Source of the DNA: an uncultured bacterium
GTDB lineage: Bacteria; Bacillota; Clostridia; Oscillospirales; Oscillospiraceae
Reading direction: 5' to 3'
DNA: 56,678 nucleotides
Assembly (NCBI GenBank): GCA_947364395.1
Contig: CANASS010000009.1
Location: 1 to 56,678 of the forward strand
The notes beneath the pieces were generated by a model. That model searched no databases. It was not told the origin of the DNA and was given only the letters and a program-made list of their open reading frames with translations. The position numbers and the translations under genes were made by a program. How positions within the stretch are numbered: the first letter of the stretch is position 1; the number at the start of each line of letters is the position of its first letter. Below, one piece after another: positions 1 through 7,727 of the stretch.

Positions 1-15
1 TACCTCATATATATG

Positions 16-43
16 AAAAAGTCTGCCCCTCGGCAGACTTTTT
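16..43. terminator. bidirectional intrinsic terminator
   Basis: GTCTGCC and GGCAGAC arms (21-27, 32-38) are flanked by A5 and T5, so it can work in either direction. A second hairpin (GGACAGGCCGCC at 54-65, its complement at 72-83) lies between it and the stop of the CoA-disulfide reductase gene. Together they end that minus-strand unit. Confidence 0.85.
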
Positions 44-110
44 CGACAGGCTGGGACAGGCCGCCCGTCCCGGCGGCCTGTCCATTTGACGCTTATCTGT
101 GTGTTTATCC

Positions 111-1805
111 TTATCCCTTCACCTGTTCGCCGCAGGAGGCGCAGCTTACGCCCCCCTTGTCGGCCAGCCCCTGAAGGTCCTTGACATAGGCCGCGTACAG
201 GGTGCAGCCTCCGGAGAGGTTGTAAGCCGTGGCCCCGTTCTGGGCCAGCATGCGGCAGGCCACGTGGCCCCGCAGCCCTACCTGGCAGGTCACATAGATT
301 GGACGGCTCAGGTCCAGTTCATCCATGCGCCCGCGCAGCTCGTTCAGGGGAATGTTGATAAAGCCGGGGATGGCGCCCCAGGTCTCCAGCTCGCCGGGGT
401 TTCGGACGTCCAGGCGGATGGCCTCCTCCGGGATACCGTCCACATCCTCCGGGTAGAAGGGGAGCATGACGCCCCGCAGCACGTTTTCCGCCACAAATCC
501 AGCCATATTGACGGGGTCCTTGGCGCTGGAAAAGGGGGGCGCGTAGGCCAGCTCCAATTCCTCCAGGTCGTAGACGGTCAGCCCGAAGCGGATGGCGGCG
601 GCCAGGGTGTCAATACGCTTGTCAACGCCCTCGCCGCCCACGATCTGCGCCCCAAGAATTCTGCCCTCGCCGGTGTAGAGGAGCTTGATAATCATTTGCG
701 TGCCGCCGGGGTAGTAGCCCGCGTGACTGGCGGAGACGGTATAGCTCTTTCGGTAAGGTGTGCCGGCGGCCCGCAGGCTCTCTTCCTTTTCACCGGCGCA
801 GGCCACGGTCATCTCAAAGAATTTCATGATGGAGGTGCCAATGCTGCCCCTGTAGCAGGCGTCGCGGCCGCAGACCACATCGGCCACAATGCGGGCCTGC
901 TTGTTGGCGGGCCCGGCCAGGGGAATGACCTGGGTTTTGCCAGTGACCAGATTGCGCACGGCGGCGGCGTCCCCCAGGGCGTACACGTCCTCCACGCTGG
1001 TGCGCAGCTGCTGGTCCACCAGGATCTCGCCCCGCGGTCCCAGAGCCACCCCGCTCCCCTGGAGGAAACGGGTCTCGGGGGAGACGCCGATGGAGAGGAT
1101 GACCATGTCGGCAGGGATGGCGGCGCCGTCCTCCAGCTGAACGGTGTCAGCGGTAAATCCCGCGCATTTTTTCCCCACGTACAGCCCCATGCCTGCGGCC
1201 CGGATACGGTTGTGCACCATATGGGCCATGTCCAGGTCCATGGGGGCCATCACATGGGGGGCGGCCTCCACAATGGAGACGCGCAGGCCCCGCCCGGCCA
1301 GGTTTTCCGCCATCTCCAGCCCGATGAAGCCCGCGCCGATTACCGCAGCGGTCTTGGGCTTGGCCGTCTCTATGTAGTCGTAGATGGCGTAGGTGTCCGG
1401 GATGCTGCGCAGGGTGAACACGTGGTTTTCCTCCAGCCCGGGGAAACTGGGTCGGATAGGCGATGCCCCAGGGGAGAGAATGAGCTTATCATAACTTTCG
1501 GTATAGGTCTGGCCGGAAGCATGGCTCACCACACGGACCGTTTTGGAAGCTGGGTCCACCCCAGCCACCTCCTGCATGACCCGCACATCCACGTTGAACC
1601 GGGCCCGGAAGGCCTCCGGTGTCTGAAGCTGGAGCTGCGCCCGGTCGGTGATGGCGCCGCCGATGTAATAGGGCAGGCCGCAGTTGGCGAAGGAGATGAA
1701 GGAACCCTTCTCAAACAGGATGATTTCCGCCTTTTCATCGTTTCGGCGCAGGCGGGCGGCAGCGCCGGCGCCGCCGGCGACGCCGCCTACAATCAGAACT
1801 TTCAT
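111..1805 (-). CDS. CoA-disulfide reductase with C-terminal rhodanese domain
   Basis: A 564-aa FAD/NAD(P)H-dependent pyridine nucleotide-disulfide oxidoreductase. The N-terminus shows the FAD-binding GGVAGGAGAAARLRR motif. FANCGLPYYIGG holds the single Cys typical of CoA-disulfide reductases. A second Rossmann motif, AVIGAGFIGLEMAENL, lies near residue 155 for NAD(P)H. The dimerisation domain is followed by a rhodanese module from about residue 460, with active-site loop CQVGLRG. The tail has a CASCG pair. The architecture matches CoADR-RHD enzymes, which reduce CoA disulfides or persulfides in the cytoplasm. The start is fixed by GAGGAGG 7 nt upstream. It lies downstream of the TrpB2 gene on the same strand but behind a hairpin. 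The exact substrate (CoA disulfide, polysulfide, NADH oxidase activity) is not decidable here. Confidence 0.9.
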   Translation of the reverse strand: MKVLIVGGVAGGAGAAARLRRNDEKAEIILFEKGSFISFANCGLPYYIGGAITDRAQLQLQTPEAFRARFNVDVRVMQEVAGVDPASKTVRVVSHASGQTYTESYDKLILSPGASPIRPSFPGLEENHVFTLRSIPDTYAIYDYIETAKPKTAAVIGAGFIGLEMAENLAGRGLRVSIVEAAPHVMAPMDLDMAHMVHNRIRAAGMGLYVGKKCAGFTADTVQLEDGAAIPADMVILSIGVSPETRFLQGSGVALGPRGEILVDQQLRTSVEDVYALGDAAAVRNLVTGKTQVIPLAGPANKQARIVADVVCGRDACYRGSIGTSIMKFFEMTVACAGEKEESLRAAGTPYRKSYTVSASHAGYYPGGTQMIIKLLYTGEGRILGAQIVGGEGVDKRIDTLAAAIRFGLTVYDLEELELAYAPPFSSAKDPVNMAGFVAENVLRGVMLPFYPEDVDGIPEEAIRLDVRNPGELETWGAIPGFINIPLNELRGRMDELDLSRPIYVTCQVGLRGHVACRMLAQNGATAYNLSGGCTLYAAYVKDLQGLADKGGVSCASCGEQVKG

Positions 1806-1835
1806 GGCTTACCTCCTCAGATTGTTAAGATCATC

Positions 1836-1870
1836 AGGGTGTGGGCGGGATCTCAGAGCGCCCACACCCT
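1836..1870. terminator. intergenic hairpin between trpB2 and CoADR genes
   Basis: Perfect 12-bp arms, AGGGTGTGGGCG (1836-1847) and its complement (1859-1870), with an 11-nt loop. There is no strong T-run on the minus strand, so it may be a weak terminator or an mRNA-processing or stability hairpin. Confidence 0.5.
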
Positions 1871-1894
1871 AGATTTCCTTGATGCGCGGGGCGT

Positions 1895-3271
1895 TCAGCC
1901 CTCTACCTTGGGCAGACGGGCAAGGGATTTTGCGATGTCCTCGTCAGCAGGGACGCTGTCGGTCATAACGCCGTCGTGGAACTTCTCATAGGCCCTCATA
2001 TCGAAATAGCCGGTGCCGGTGAGGCCGAAGAGGATGGTCTTGGCCTCGCCGGTCTCCTTGCAGCGCTTGGCCTCGTTCATGGCCGCCAGGATGGCGTGGC
2101 TGGATTCGGGAGCGGGCAGGATGCCTTCCACCCGGGCAAACTGTTCGGCGGCGGCAAACACGTCGGTCTGCTTCACGGATACCGCCTCCATAAGCCCATC
2201 GTGATAGAGCTGGCTGAGAGTGGGGCTCATGCCGTGAAAGCGCAGCCCTCCGGCGTGGTCGGCGGAGGGCATGAAGCTGCTGCCCAGGGTGTACATCTTG
2301 GCCAGGGGGCAGACCATGCCGGTATCGCAGAAGTCGTAGCGGTACTGACCACGGGTGAAGGAGGGGCAGGAGACAGGCTCTACGGCGATGATGCGGTAGT
2401 CCGCCTCGCCCCGCAGCTTCTCGCCCATGAAGGGGGCGATGAGGCCGCCCAGATTGGAGCCGCCGCCGGCGCATCCAATGACCACGTCCGGCTTTACGCC
2501 GTACTTGTCCAACGCCGTCTTGGCCTCCAGGCCGATGACGGACTGGTGCAGCATGACCTGATTGAGGACGCTGCCCAGTACATAGCGGTAGCCGGGGTTG
2601 GACATGGCCGTCTCCACCGCCTCGCTGATGGCGCAGCCCAGGGAGCCGGTGGTGCCGGGGAATTCCTTCAGAATCCTGCGGCCCACCTGGGTGGTTTCCG
2701 AGGGAGAGGGGGTGACGGAGGCTCCATAGACCCGCATGACCTCCCGCCGGAAGGGCTTCTGCTCATAGGAGCACTTGACCATATACACCTTGCAGTCCAG
2801 CCCCAGGTAGCCGCAGGCCATGGACAGGGCGGTGCCCCACTGGCCCGCGCCGGTCTCGGTGGTGACTCCCTTCAGCCCCTGGAGCTTGGCGTAATAGGCC
2901 TGCGCAATGGCGGAGTTGAGCTTGTGGGAGCCGGAGGTGTTGTTCCCCTCAAACTTGTAGTAAATCTTGGCCGGGGTGTCCAGCGCCTTTTCCAGGCAGT
3001 AGGCCCGGACCAGGGGCGCGGGGCGGTACATCTTATAAAAATCCCGGATCTCCTTGGGAATCTCAAAGAAGGGGGTGTCGTTGTCCAGCTCCTGCTTCAC
3101 CAGCTCCGCGCAGAATACCTCCTCCAGCTGGCCGGCGGTCATGGGCTGGAGGGTGCCGGGGTCCAGCAGGGGCGCGGGCTTGTTCTTCATGTCGGCCCGC
3201 AGGTTGTACCAGGTCCTGGGCAGCTCGTCCTCAGACAGATAAATTTTGTAGGGGATGTTGGATTCGCTCAT
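1895..3271 (-). CDS. TrpB2-type tryptophan synthase beta subunit (PLP)
   Basis: A 458-aa PLP enzyme of the TrpB-like (TrpB2) subgroup, which condenses indole with serine. The extended N-terminus (YNLRADMKNKPAPLL) is characteristic of TrpB2 rather than TrpB1. GNNTSGSHKLNSA holds the PLP lysine, ETGAGQWGTALS is the substrate carboxylate loop, and GCAGGGSNLGG binds the cofactor phosphate. The ATG is preceded by AAAGGAG. No trpA or other trp gene is adjacent, as is common for TrpB2, which may salvage free indole. Expression is controlled by a Trp-specific T-box leader just upstream, which strongly supports a role in tryptophan supply. Confidence 0.92.
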   Translation of the reverse strand: MSESNIPYKIYLSEDELPRTWYNLRADMKNKPAPLLDPGTLQPMTAGQLEEVFCAELVKQELDNDTPFFEIPKEIRDFYKMYRPAPLVRAYCLEKALDTPAKIYYKFEGNNTSGSHKLNSAIAQAYYAKLQGLKGVTTETGAGQWGTALSMACGYLGLDCKVYMVKCSYEQKPFRREVMRVYGASVTPSPSETTQVGRRILKEFPGTTGSLGCAISEAVETAMSNPGYRYVLGSVLNQVMLHQSVIGLEAKTALDKYGVKPDVVIGCAGGGSNLGGLIAPFMGEKLRGEADYRIIAVEPVSCPSFTRGQYRYDFCDTGMVCPLAKMYTLGSSFMPSADHAGGLRFHGMSPTLSQLYHDGLMEAVSVKQTDVFAAAEQFARVEGILPAPESSHAILAAMNEAKRCKETGEAKTILFGLTGTGYFDMRAYEKFHDGVMTDSVPADEDIAKSLARLPKVEG

Positions 3272-3303
3272 GGTGATGACTCCTTTCTGTATGACGGGAC
3301 AGA

Positions 3304-3583
3304 ATAGACAAAAACGCCTCTGTCCCTAGCGTTTTCGCTGGGACAGAAGCGATCCATGCACTTCTGCGGTGCCACCCGGCTTGGCGTTGTATAACGCCCC
3401 CTTTGCGCGTACTGACATACGCCGGATTTGATAACGGAGTTCCCCTCCGGCTCACCTACTTGCGCCGCGTTCGGTTTGCCCTCAAAAGCCCATTCCGCTC
3501 AACCATCCCCGCCCCATTCCCACCGCCAGGAGCTCTCTGAAGGGTGCCTGTTCAGCGTACTCACACTTTCTCACAGGTTTACT
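3304..3583 (-). promoter_or_regulatory. tryptophan T-box leader (specifier UGG)
   Basis: The minus-strand leader of the TrpB2 gene has the T-box hallmark GGGTGGCACCGCAGAA (complement of 3362-3377). Stem I carries AGAGAG and GGTGGGAA motifs, and a specifier loop reads GAATGGGCTTTTGAG. The specifier triplet TGG (3490-3492) is a Trp codon. An intrinsic terminator follows, with CGCTTCTGTCCCAGCG and CGCTAGGGACAGAGGCG arms and T5 (3310-3351). Uncharged tRNA-Trp should favour antitermination and switch the gene on. Confidence 0.93.
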
Positions 3584-3589
3584 GATGGT

Positions 3590-3618
3590 ACTATACCACT
3601 TTAGCGCATTGGTGTCAA
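3590..3618 (-). promoter_or_regulatory. sigma-A promoter of the T-box/trpB2 unit
   Basis: TTGACA (3613-3618), a 17-nt spacer and TATAGT (3590-3595) on the minus strand. The predicted start is near 3583, just before T-box stem I. Confidence 0.85.
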
Positions 3619-3758
3619 GGGGAATATTCTGTCCAGCCGCCCCGACAGGGATTCGGCGTTTTGCGCTGTCAGCCCGCCGCCCTGGCAGAAAAGGGAAAGC
3701 CCCCGGGGCGTCCCCAGGGGCTTTGGCTTGCGCTCTCCTGAGCGCGAAGTATTGGATA

Positions 3759-5771
3759 TTACGCCGCGTCGTCAATGTCCAGCCCATCGGCGTCAGGAGC
3801 GGCATACTCCTCGCCGAAGAACTCGGCCAGAACCTGGTCGCTGTTGAGCACGGCCTCGTCGTCAGCGCCGGTCAGGGTGGTCAGCTCGGGCATGGCCATG
3901 TCCGCATAGGCGGCAAACCGGGTGAGGATGCTGCGCACAGCGGCAACGGTTACCAGCTCGTCGGGCTCGAAAGCGCCGTCTTCATTCCCCTCAACGATAC
4001 CGATGGACTTGGCCCAGGCCACGGCCGCTGAGTACTCGTGCTCCTCGGTCACGTCCTCAAACAGGCCGCTGTCCTGCACGGGGGCGGGCTCGCCCTCATG
4101 CCGCCAGAGGTAATCCACGAACTGAGCGCGGGTCACCGGGCCGGAGGACAGAGGAATAGCGGTGTCTTCCACTTCCACCTCGGGGTCGGTGATCTCCACC
4201 TCGGGCTCACCGCCCAGGGGGATATCCGGGTCTTCCACTTCGATGCCAGGCTCAGTGGGCTCGGTGGGCTCTGTAGGCTCGGTGGGTTCAGTAGGCTCAG
4301 TGGGATTCTCGGTCCAGCTGGCCACCAGGGTCAGCGTGCCGGTCACCGTGCCCGTTTCAGGGTCAAAGCTCTCGCCGTCAACCATCCAGCCCGCGAAGGT
4401 GTAGCCGGGGCGCTCCGGGACATCGCCGTCGAATACAGGAATGGGATTCTTGTTCTCTACCTCGTATTCCTGATCTGCAAACAGGGCCCCGTCCGCGCCG
4501 TCGGTGTAGATCACGTCGAAATACTTATCGTGGGCGGCCTTCAAAAACAGCTGGCCAGTATACGTGCCGCTTGTGACCCTGTTGTCTTGATTTGAATAGG
4601 GAGAGTTTCCATCTTCATTTCCCCATCCATAAATGTTGTCCCAATACCAACCGGTAATAGGTTTCCCATCTTCACCAACCACATTCATCAATGCAGCTGA
4701 GGGAAGTTTAATGGTCGCTCCCGCCTGTTTGTAGATATCGTCACTGTAGCTCGCGTTGTTATTGTAAATTTTGCTGTTGTCGTCTACAGAAACATTGGAG
4801 CCAACGTACACCGACATGCCGCCGCCCCGGCCCCCCTTAGCGGTGTTTCCAGTAACGGTAGTGCCCTTGATATCAACATCGGATTCATAGATGTAAATAC
4901 CGCCCGCGTCGGTTTCCGCAGTATTGTTGGAAATTTCGGCGCCGCTGATCTCCATCTTGTCGTGGTGGACAAAAATTCCTCCGCCGTGGGTCCCTGATGC
5001 GGTATTTTCTGTGATCTTGCCGCCATTGATATCGACCGCAGCATACTCCTTGTTATCATGCGCGATATCGCCGTAAGAGCCGATGCCACCGCCGGCATGC
5101 GCTTTGTTATTTGAAATCTCGCCGCCGTTCATGATAAACTGCGCCTGGCTGTCCCTCATCTCGGCTATAATGGTGTTAACAAAGACACCGCCGCCCATAT
5201 TGCCGCCATAATTTCCGGAAATCACGCCGTCTTCCATGGTGAAGGTGCCTTCCTGGACATAGACGCCGCCGCCGTTTAGGTTAGCATTATTTTCGGAAAT
5301 GCTGCCGCTCTCCAGGGTAACGGAAGCGCCGTCATCGACAACGATGCCGCCGCCCTGGCCGCCGTTTCCGCCGGTGATCTTGCCAGACTCATAGGTCTGG
5401 TTGCCTTCATCATCGGTTTTCATTGCGGCTTCGCTGTCCTTGATGGTCAGGTTGGTCTCTTCGCCTTTTGCTGTAATCACCGCGCCGGTCTTGCCATCGC
5501 CGTCAATATCGTGGCCGTTGAGGTCGATGGTGATGTCGCCGCTGTTGATGGTGATGCCGCTCTCCTTCTCCTCGCGTATGACATCTTCATGGAGGGTGAC
5601 ATTTCCATCAGTATAGTCGATCCGCACAGTATCGTTCTCACCATACAAGGACTGCTGGTTGTCAATAACGCCCTGCAAGTCCGAGAAGGACGCCGCGAAC
5701 CCGGGGGCGACCATGCTGGCGCACAGCGCCAGAGAGAGGCCAACAGACAGGGTCTTTTTCAAAAATTTCAT
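3759..5771 (-). CDS. secreted beta-helix surface protein with InlB-type repeat and SLH-like C-terminus
   Basis: 670 aa. The start at 5771 follows an AAAGGAA site and gives a signal peptide (MKFLKKTLSVGLSLALCASM, cleaved near GFA-AS). Residues about 95-350 are a right-handed beta-helix with GGG(V/I)-x-N-N repeats like chlamydial Pmp or adhesin helices. A Listeria-Bacteroides (InlB B) repeat follows, with PGYTFAGW and LVASW. A TEP linker repeated in DNA at about 4253-4312 comes next. The C-terminus is a single SLH-like module (TRAQFVDYLWRHEGEPA, then EPDELVTVAAVRSIL) ending DIDDAA. The protein is probably cell-wall associated and adhesive. The same C-terminal module occurs in the protein at 25327. 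The roughly 340-nt upstream leader holds three GEMM aptamers, and an invertible promoter lies beyond it. The ligand or surface target is unknown. Confidence 0.85.
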   Translation of the reverse strand: MKFLKKTLSVGLSLALCASMVAPGFAASFSDLQGVIDNQQSLYGENDTVRIDYTDGNVTLHEDVIREEKESGITINSGDITIDLNGHDIDGDGKTGAVITAKGEETNLTIKDSEAAMKTDDEGNQTYESGKITGGNGGQGGGIVVDDGASVTLESGSISENNANLNGGGVYVQEGTFTMEDGVISGNYGGNMGGGVFVNTIIAEMRDSQAQFIMNGGEISNNKAHAGGGIGSYGDIAHDNKEYAAVDINGGKITENTASGTHGGGIFVHHDKMEISGAEISNNTAETDAGGIYIYESDVDIKGTTVTGNTAKGGRGGGMSVYVGSNVSVDDNSKIYNNNASYSDDIYKQAGATIKLPSAALMNVVGEDGKPITGWYWDNIYGWGNEDGNSPYSNQDNRVTSGTYTGQLFLKAAHDKYFDVIYTDGADGALFADQEYEVENKNPIPVFDGDVPERPGYTFAGWMVDGESFDPETGTVTGTLTLVASWTENPTEPTEPTEPTEPTEPTEPGIEVEDPDIPLGGEPEVEITDPEVEVEDTAIPLSSGPVTRAQFVDYLWRHEGEPAPVQDSGLFEDVTEEHEYSAAVAWAKSIGIVEGNEDGAFEPDELVTVAAVRSILTRFAAYADMAMPELTTLTGADDEAVLNSDQVLAEFFGEEYAAPDADGLDIDDAA

Positions 5772-5804
5772 TGTATTTTTCCTTTCTTTGCATTTTTCGG
5801 ACGC

Positions 5805-5912
5805 AAAGGGTCCGGCAGTCGGGCTGCCGTAGCGGAACCGAACGACTTGGTTCATACCGTAGGCCCCTTAACTTTGCGGTCCCACAGTTTCCTGTGGTTT
5901 GCTCAGTCGCAG
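5805..5912 (-). ncRNA. c-di-GMP-I (GEMM) aptamer, third and gene-proximal
   Basis: The minus strand reads GAGCAAACCACAGGAAAC, then TGTGGGACCGCAAAG, the GEMM-I signature of a GAAA-type-capped helix between GCAAACC and GGGAC(C)GCAAAG. A second long hairpin follows (GGGCCTACGGTATGAACC pairing toward GGTTCCGCTACGG). It ends about 34 nt before the start codon. No U-run follows. CUUUGC downstream of the aptamer can pair with GCAAAG beside the ribosome site, so translational control is possible. Confidence 0.82.
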
Positions 5913-6013
5913 TCGGACGGGCATAGCGCCGAAGGGCTCGCGCGATTCCCCTTCGATGCCGCAGCCTCCAAAACTTTGCGTCCCATTGTTTCCAATGGTT
6001 TGCCAAAATGCAG
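5913..6013 (-). ncRNA. c-di-GMP-I (GEMM) aptamer, second of three
   Basis: The best consensus match of the trio. The minus strand reads GGCAAACCATTGGAAACAAT, then GGGACGCAAAG (complement of 5975-6004). A second helix follows, GGCATCGAAGGGG pairing with CCCTTCGGCGCTATGCC. Its GCAAACC box lies 99 nt from that of the first aptamer and 101 nt from that of the third, so the aptamers are directly abutted. Confidence 0.88.
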
Positions 6014-6112
6014 CCCGGCGGACATAGCATCCCCCTGACAGGGTCTGTCAGGCTGATACCTTAGTTCCGTGGCTTTGCGCCGCTGGGTTTCCCCAGTTTT
6101 GCCAACACGCCT
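6014..6112 (-). ncRNA. c-di-GMP-I (GEMM) aptamer, first of three
   Basis: The minus strand reads GGCAAAACTGGGGAAACCCA, then GCGGCGCAAAGCC (complement of 6071-6103). A hairpin with CTGACAG and CTGTCAG arms and a GCTATGTCCGCCGGGC tail follows. It is slightly more divergent (GCGGCGCAAAG in place of GGGACGCAAAG), like the first aptamer at 24961. It begins directly after the stop codon of the leader ORF. Confidence 0.75.
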
Positions 6113-6184
6113 TCAAACCTTGCTCCCGCCGCCGCAGACGCTGACAGCAGCGGGGCCGCGCCAGGGTGGGACCGCCTCTCTCAT
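6113..6184 (-). CDS. 23-aa leader ORF ahead of the tandem aptamers
   Basis: ATG at 6184 with a perfect AGGAGG (6193-6198) 8 nt upstream. The product is MREAVPPWRGPAAVSVCGGG plus SKV, stopping at TGA just before the first aptamer. It lies between the invertible element and the riboswitches, so it would be translated only from transcripts crossing the switch. No relative is recognised. It could be a regulatory leader peptide or a chance ORF with a good ribosome site. Confidence 0.4.
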   Translation of the reverse strand: MREAVPPWRGPAAVSVCGGGSKV

Positions 6185-6254
6185 CGTGCCTACCTCCTCT
6201 CCGCCAAGCTTGAATTAACCTTCCGTTTTACCGCCGCAGGTCAGGACCGCTCTC

Positions 6255-6272
6255 AACAGAATATATCTTCTG
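6255..6272. repeat. left inverted repeat / recombination site
   Basis: AACAGAATATATCTTCTG, continuing as TT at 6273-6274. This gives 7-bp arms AACAGAA and TTCTGTT around TATATC. Confidence 0.8.
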
Positions 6273-6420
6273 TTGCTGAAAACGAAGCGGCGGCGGAAAA
6301 AAACCCGGCGCTCTCTCTAAAATGTATAAAAATGGGAATAAACGGCTGGAGGCAATGGCTTTGCCCGCCGTGCCCCGGAATACCAGCTGCCTAATTTTAG
6401 AAAATTATGCAAATTATCAG

Positions 6421-6449
6421 TTGCATTTTCATGAAAACAAAGCTATAAT
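6421..6449 (+). promoter_or_regulatory. promoter inside the invertible element
   Basis: TTGCAT (6421-6426), a 17-nt spacer and a perfect TATAAT (6444-6449). It fires rightward, antisense to the recombinase gene, in this orientation. After inversion the -10 would lie near 6309-6314 and fire leftward into the leader ORF, the three aptamers and the surface gene. No comparable leftward promoter was seen between 6116 and 6485. Confidence 0.8.
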
Positions 6450-6485
6450 GAGAATGAAACTATGTAGTTGTCTCGTGCGCCAGAC

Positions 6486-6503
6486 CAGAAGATATATTCT
6501 GTT
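6486..6503. repeat. right inverted repeat / recombination site
   Basis: CAGAAGATATATTCTGTT, the exact complement of 6255-6272, four bases beyond the recombinase stop codon. Confidence 0.8.
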
Positions 6504-6507
6504 CCAG

Positions 6508-7353
6508 CTAGCAAATCAACCCCAAAAGTTCCAGCTGTCTCGTGTGCTCCGCCCCGGTGGTCCGCAGGTAGATCCGGGTGGTGTTGATGGAGCTGTGGCC
6601 CAGCACATCCGCCAGCTTTACGATATCCCGGGTCGCCTGATAAAAGACGCGGGCGAACAGGTGGCGCAGGTTGTGGGGGAATACTTTGCTGGCCTCCACC
6701 CCCGAGGCCGAACACAATGATTTCATTGCCTGCCAGATCTGGTGGCGGGTGATGGGCGCACCGCTTTGGGTGAGGAAGATCTCACCCGAGGCGATTTTTT
6801 GTTTTTTGGCATATTTGAGCAGCTTTCGGCACAGCTTCCCCGGGAGCAGGATGGTGCGGATTTTCCCCTTGAGGCGGATTTCCGCCCGTCCGGCCTCCGC
6901 CGCCTCCACGGTGATATGCCGCGTCTCGCTGACCCGGATGCCCGCGGCGCAGATGGTTTCCATCAGCAGTTCCAGGCTTTTGTTCCCCTGCCGCCGGGCC
7001 GTCTCCAGCAGGCGGACGTACTCTGTCTTGGTCAGCTCCTTGGAGGCGTCCCGGAATACCTGCCGCTGCACCTTTAAGAACCTCACCCTGCACTCGTCCC
7101 ACCCCAGGAAGCGGAACAGACTGTTGAGCGCGGACAGCTTTGCGTTCACCGTCGCCGGGGCCAGGCCGGAGTCCAGCAGCTCGTTTTTCCACTGTCCGCC
7201 CAGCTCCCTGGTGACAGGCCGCCGGGCCGTCCATGCCAGAAAGGCGCGGATGTCCCGAAGATACTTCTCCACTGTGGCCGGGGCCCGTTCCTCCCCAATG
7301 AGATGCTGGGCGTAATCCTGAATCTGAGATGCCGACAATGTGCGCTCCTGCAT
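6508..7353 (-). CDS. tyrosine recombinase (XerC/D-like), probable DNA invertase
   Basis: 281 aa from an ATG with AGGAGGG 9 nt upstream. The N-terminal SAM-like core-binding domain covers residues 1-90 (ERAPATVEKYLRDIRAFL). The catalytic domain holds the full set: Arg in GIRVSETRH, H-x-x-R in HNLRHLF, His in LGHSS, and nucleophile Tyr in TTRIYLRT. The size and lack of an arm-binding domain fit simple Xer- or RecV-type invertases rather than large integrases. There is no other mobile-element gene nearby and no tRNA attachment site. The gene abuts the right inverted repeat, so inversion of 6255-6503 is the obvious job. It has its own promoter, and the internal promoter of the switch runs antisense to it in the present orientation. 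Confidence 0.9.
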   Translation of the reverse strand: MQERTLSASQIQDYAQHLIGEERAPATVEKYLRDIRAFLAWTARRPVTRELGGQWKNELLDSGLAPATVNAKLSALNSLFRFLGWDECRVRFLKVQRQVFRDASKELTKTEYVRLLETARRQGNKSLELLMETICAAGIRVSETRHITVEAAEAGRAEIRLKGKIRTILLPGKLCRKLLKYAKKQKIASGEIFLTQSGAPITRHQIWQAMKSLCSASGVEASKVFPHNLRHLFARVFYQATRDIVKLADVLGHSSINTTRIYLRTTGAEHTRQLELLGLIC

Positions 7354-7419
7354 AAGCTGATCCCTCCTGAATACGAGTAAAACGACTCCTTTTATGTTCC
7401 CCGCGTTAGAATAAATCAT

Positions 7420-7447
7420 CCTATAATTTTTATTTGGCCGCTGTCAA
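7420..7447 (-). promoter_or_regulatory. promoter of the recombinase gene
   Basis: TTGACA (7442-7447), a 16-nt spacer and TATAGG (7420-7425) on the minus strand, about 60 nt before the start codon. The recombinase therefore need not depend on the switch. The rest of 7448-7727 shows no gene and no clear promoter for the plus-strand neighbour. Confidence 0.6.
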
Positions 7448-7727
7448 CGAAAGGCCCCCTCCGCCCCGTAACCAGAGCCTCTCCCAGAGAAGGGGCTTGT
7501 CCCCAGGGAGGAAAGCTGGTACACTGTAAACAAGGCCCGTTTTTCCTGGGCCCTGGGGCGGGAGGGCAGGCGAAAAACTGCCTGTGAAAAAACCTGGAAA
7601 GACTGTGACCATCTGGCAGAAAATGCGTCTTTATAGGTAGACCTGTTGACTGACCCGGAGCTTCGTCGGCGGGCCCGCCTGATCCGGCGGGACATTCTCT
7701 CATTTTTTGTGAAAGGGGAAGAAAGAC

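Larger units (their letters stand above)
6255..6503. mobile_element. putative invertible promoter element (phase switch)
   Basis: An 18-bp perfect inverted repeat (left 6255-6272 AACAGAATATATCTTCTG, right 6486-6503 its exact complement) bounds a 213-bp AT-rich segment holding a strong promoter. The left copy is itself a dyad, AACAGAA and TTCTGTT around a 6-bp centre (TATATC), the classic layout of a tyrosine recombinase crossover site. The right copy ends 4 bp from the stop codon of a tyrosine recombinase gene. The left end faces the leader of the beta-helix surface gene. Inversion would turn the internal promoter toward that gene. The orientation sequenced should be OFF. Confidence 0.8.

Noticed and set aside
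99..1991. Long plus-strand reading frame opposite the CoA-disulfide reductase
   Set aside because: GC-rich antisense frame with no motifs or ribosome site; the minus-strand product is an unmistakable enzyme.
4253..4312. Short tandem repeat considered as a CRISPR or VNTR array
   Set aside because: It encodes a Thr-Glu-Pro linker in the beta-helix protein, so it is a coding repeat and not an array.
6322..6720. Plus-strand ORF starting inside the invertible element
   Set aside because: It crosses the right repeat into the antisense of the recombinase and has no ribosome site. The internal promoter would transcribe part of it, but coding is unlikely.
7448..7727. Third c-di-GMP aptamer set or switch upstream of the YcdB/SLH gene
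   Set aside because: No GCAAACC or GACGCAAAG boxes and no matching inverted repeats were found there.
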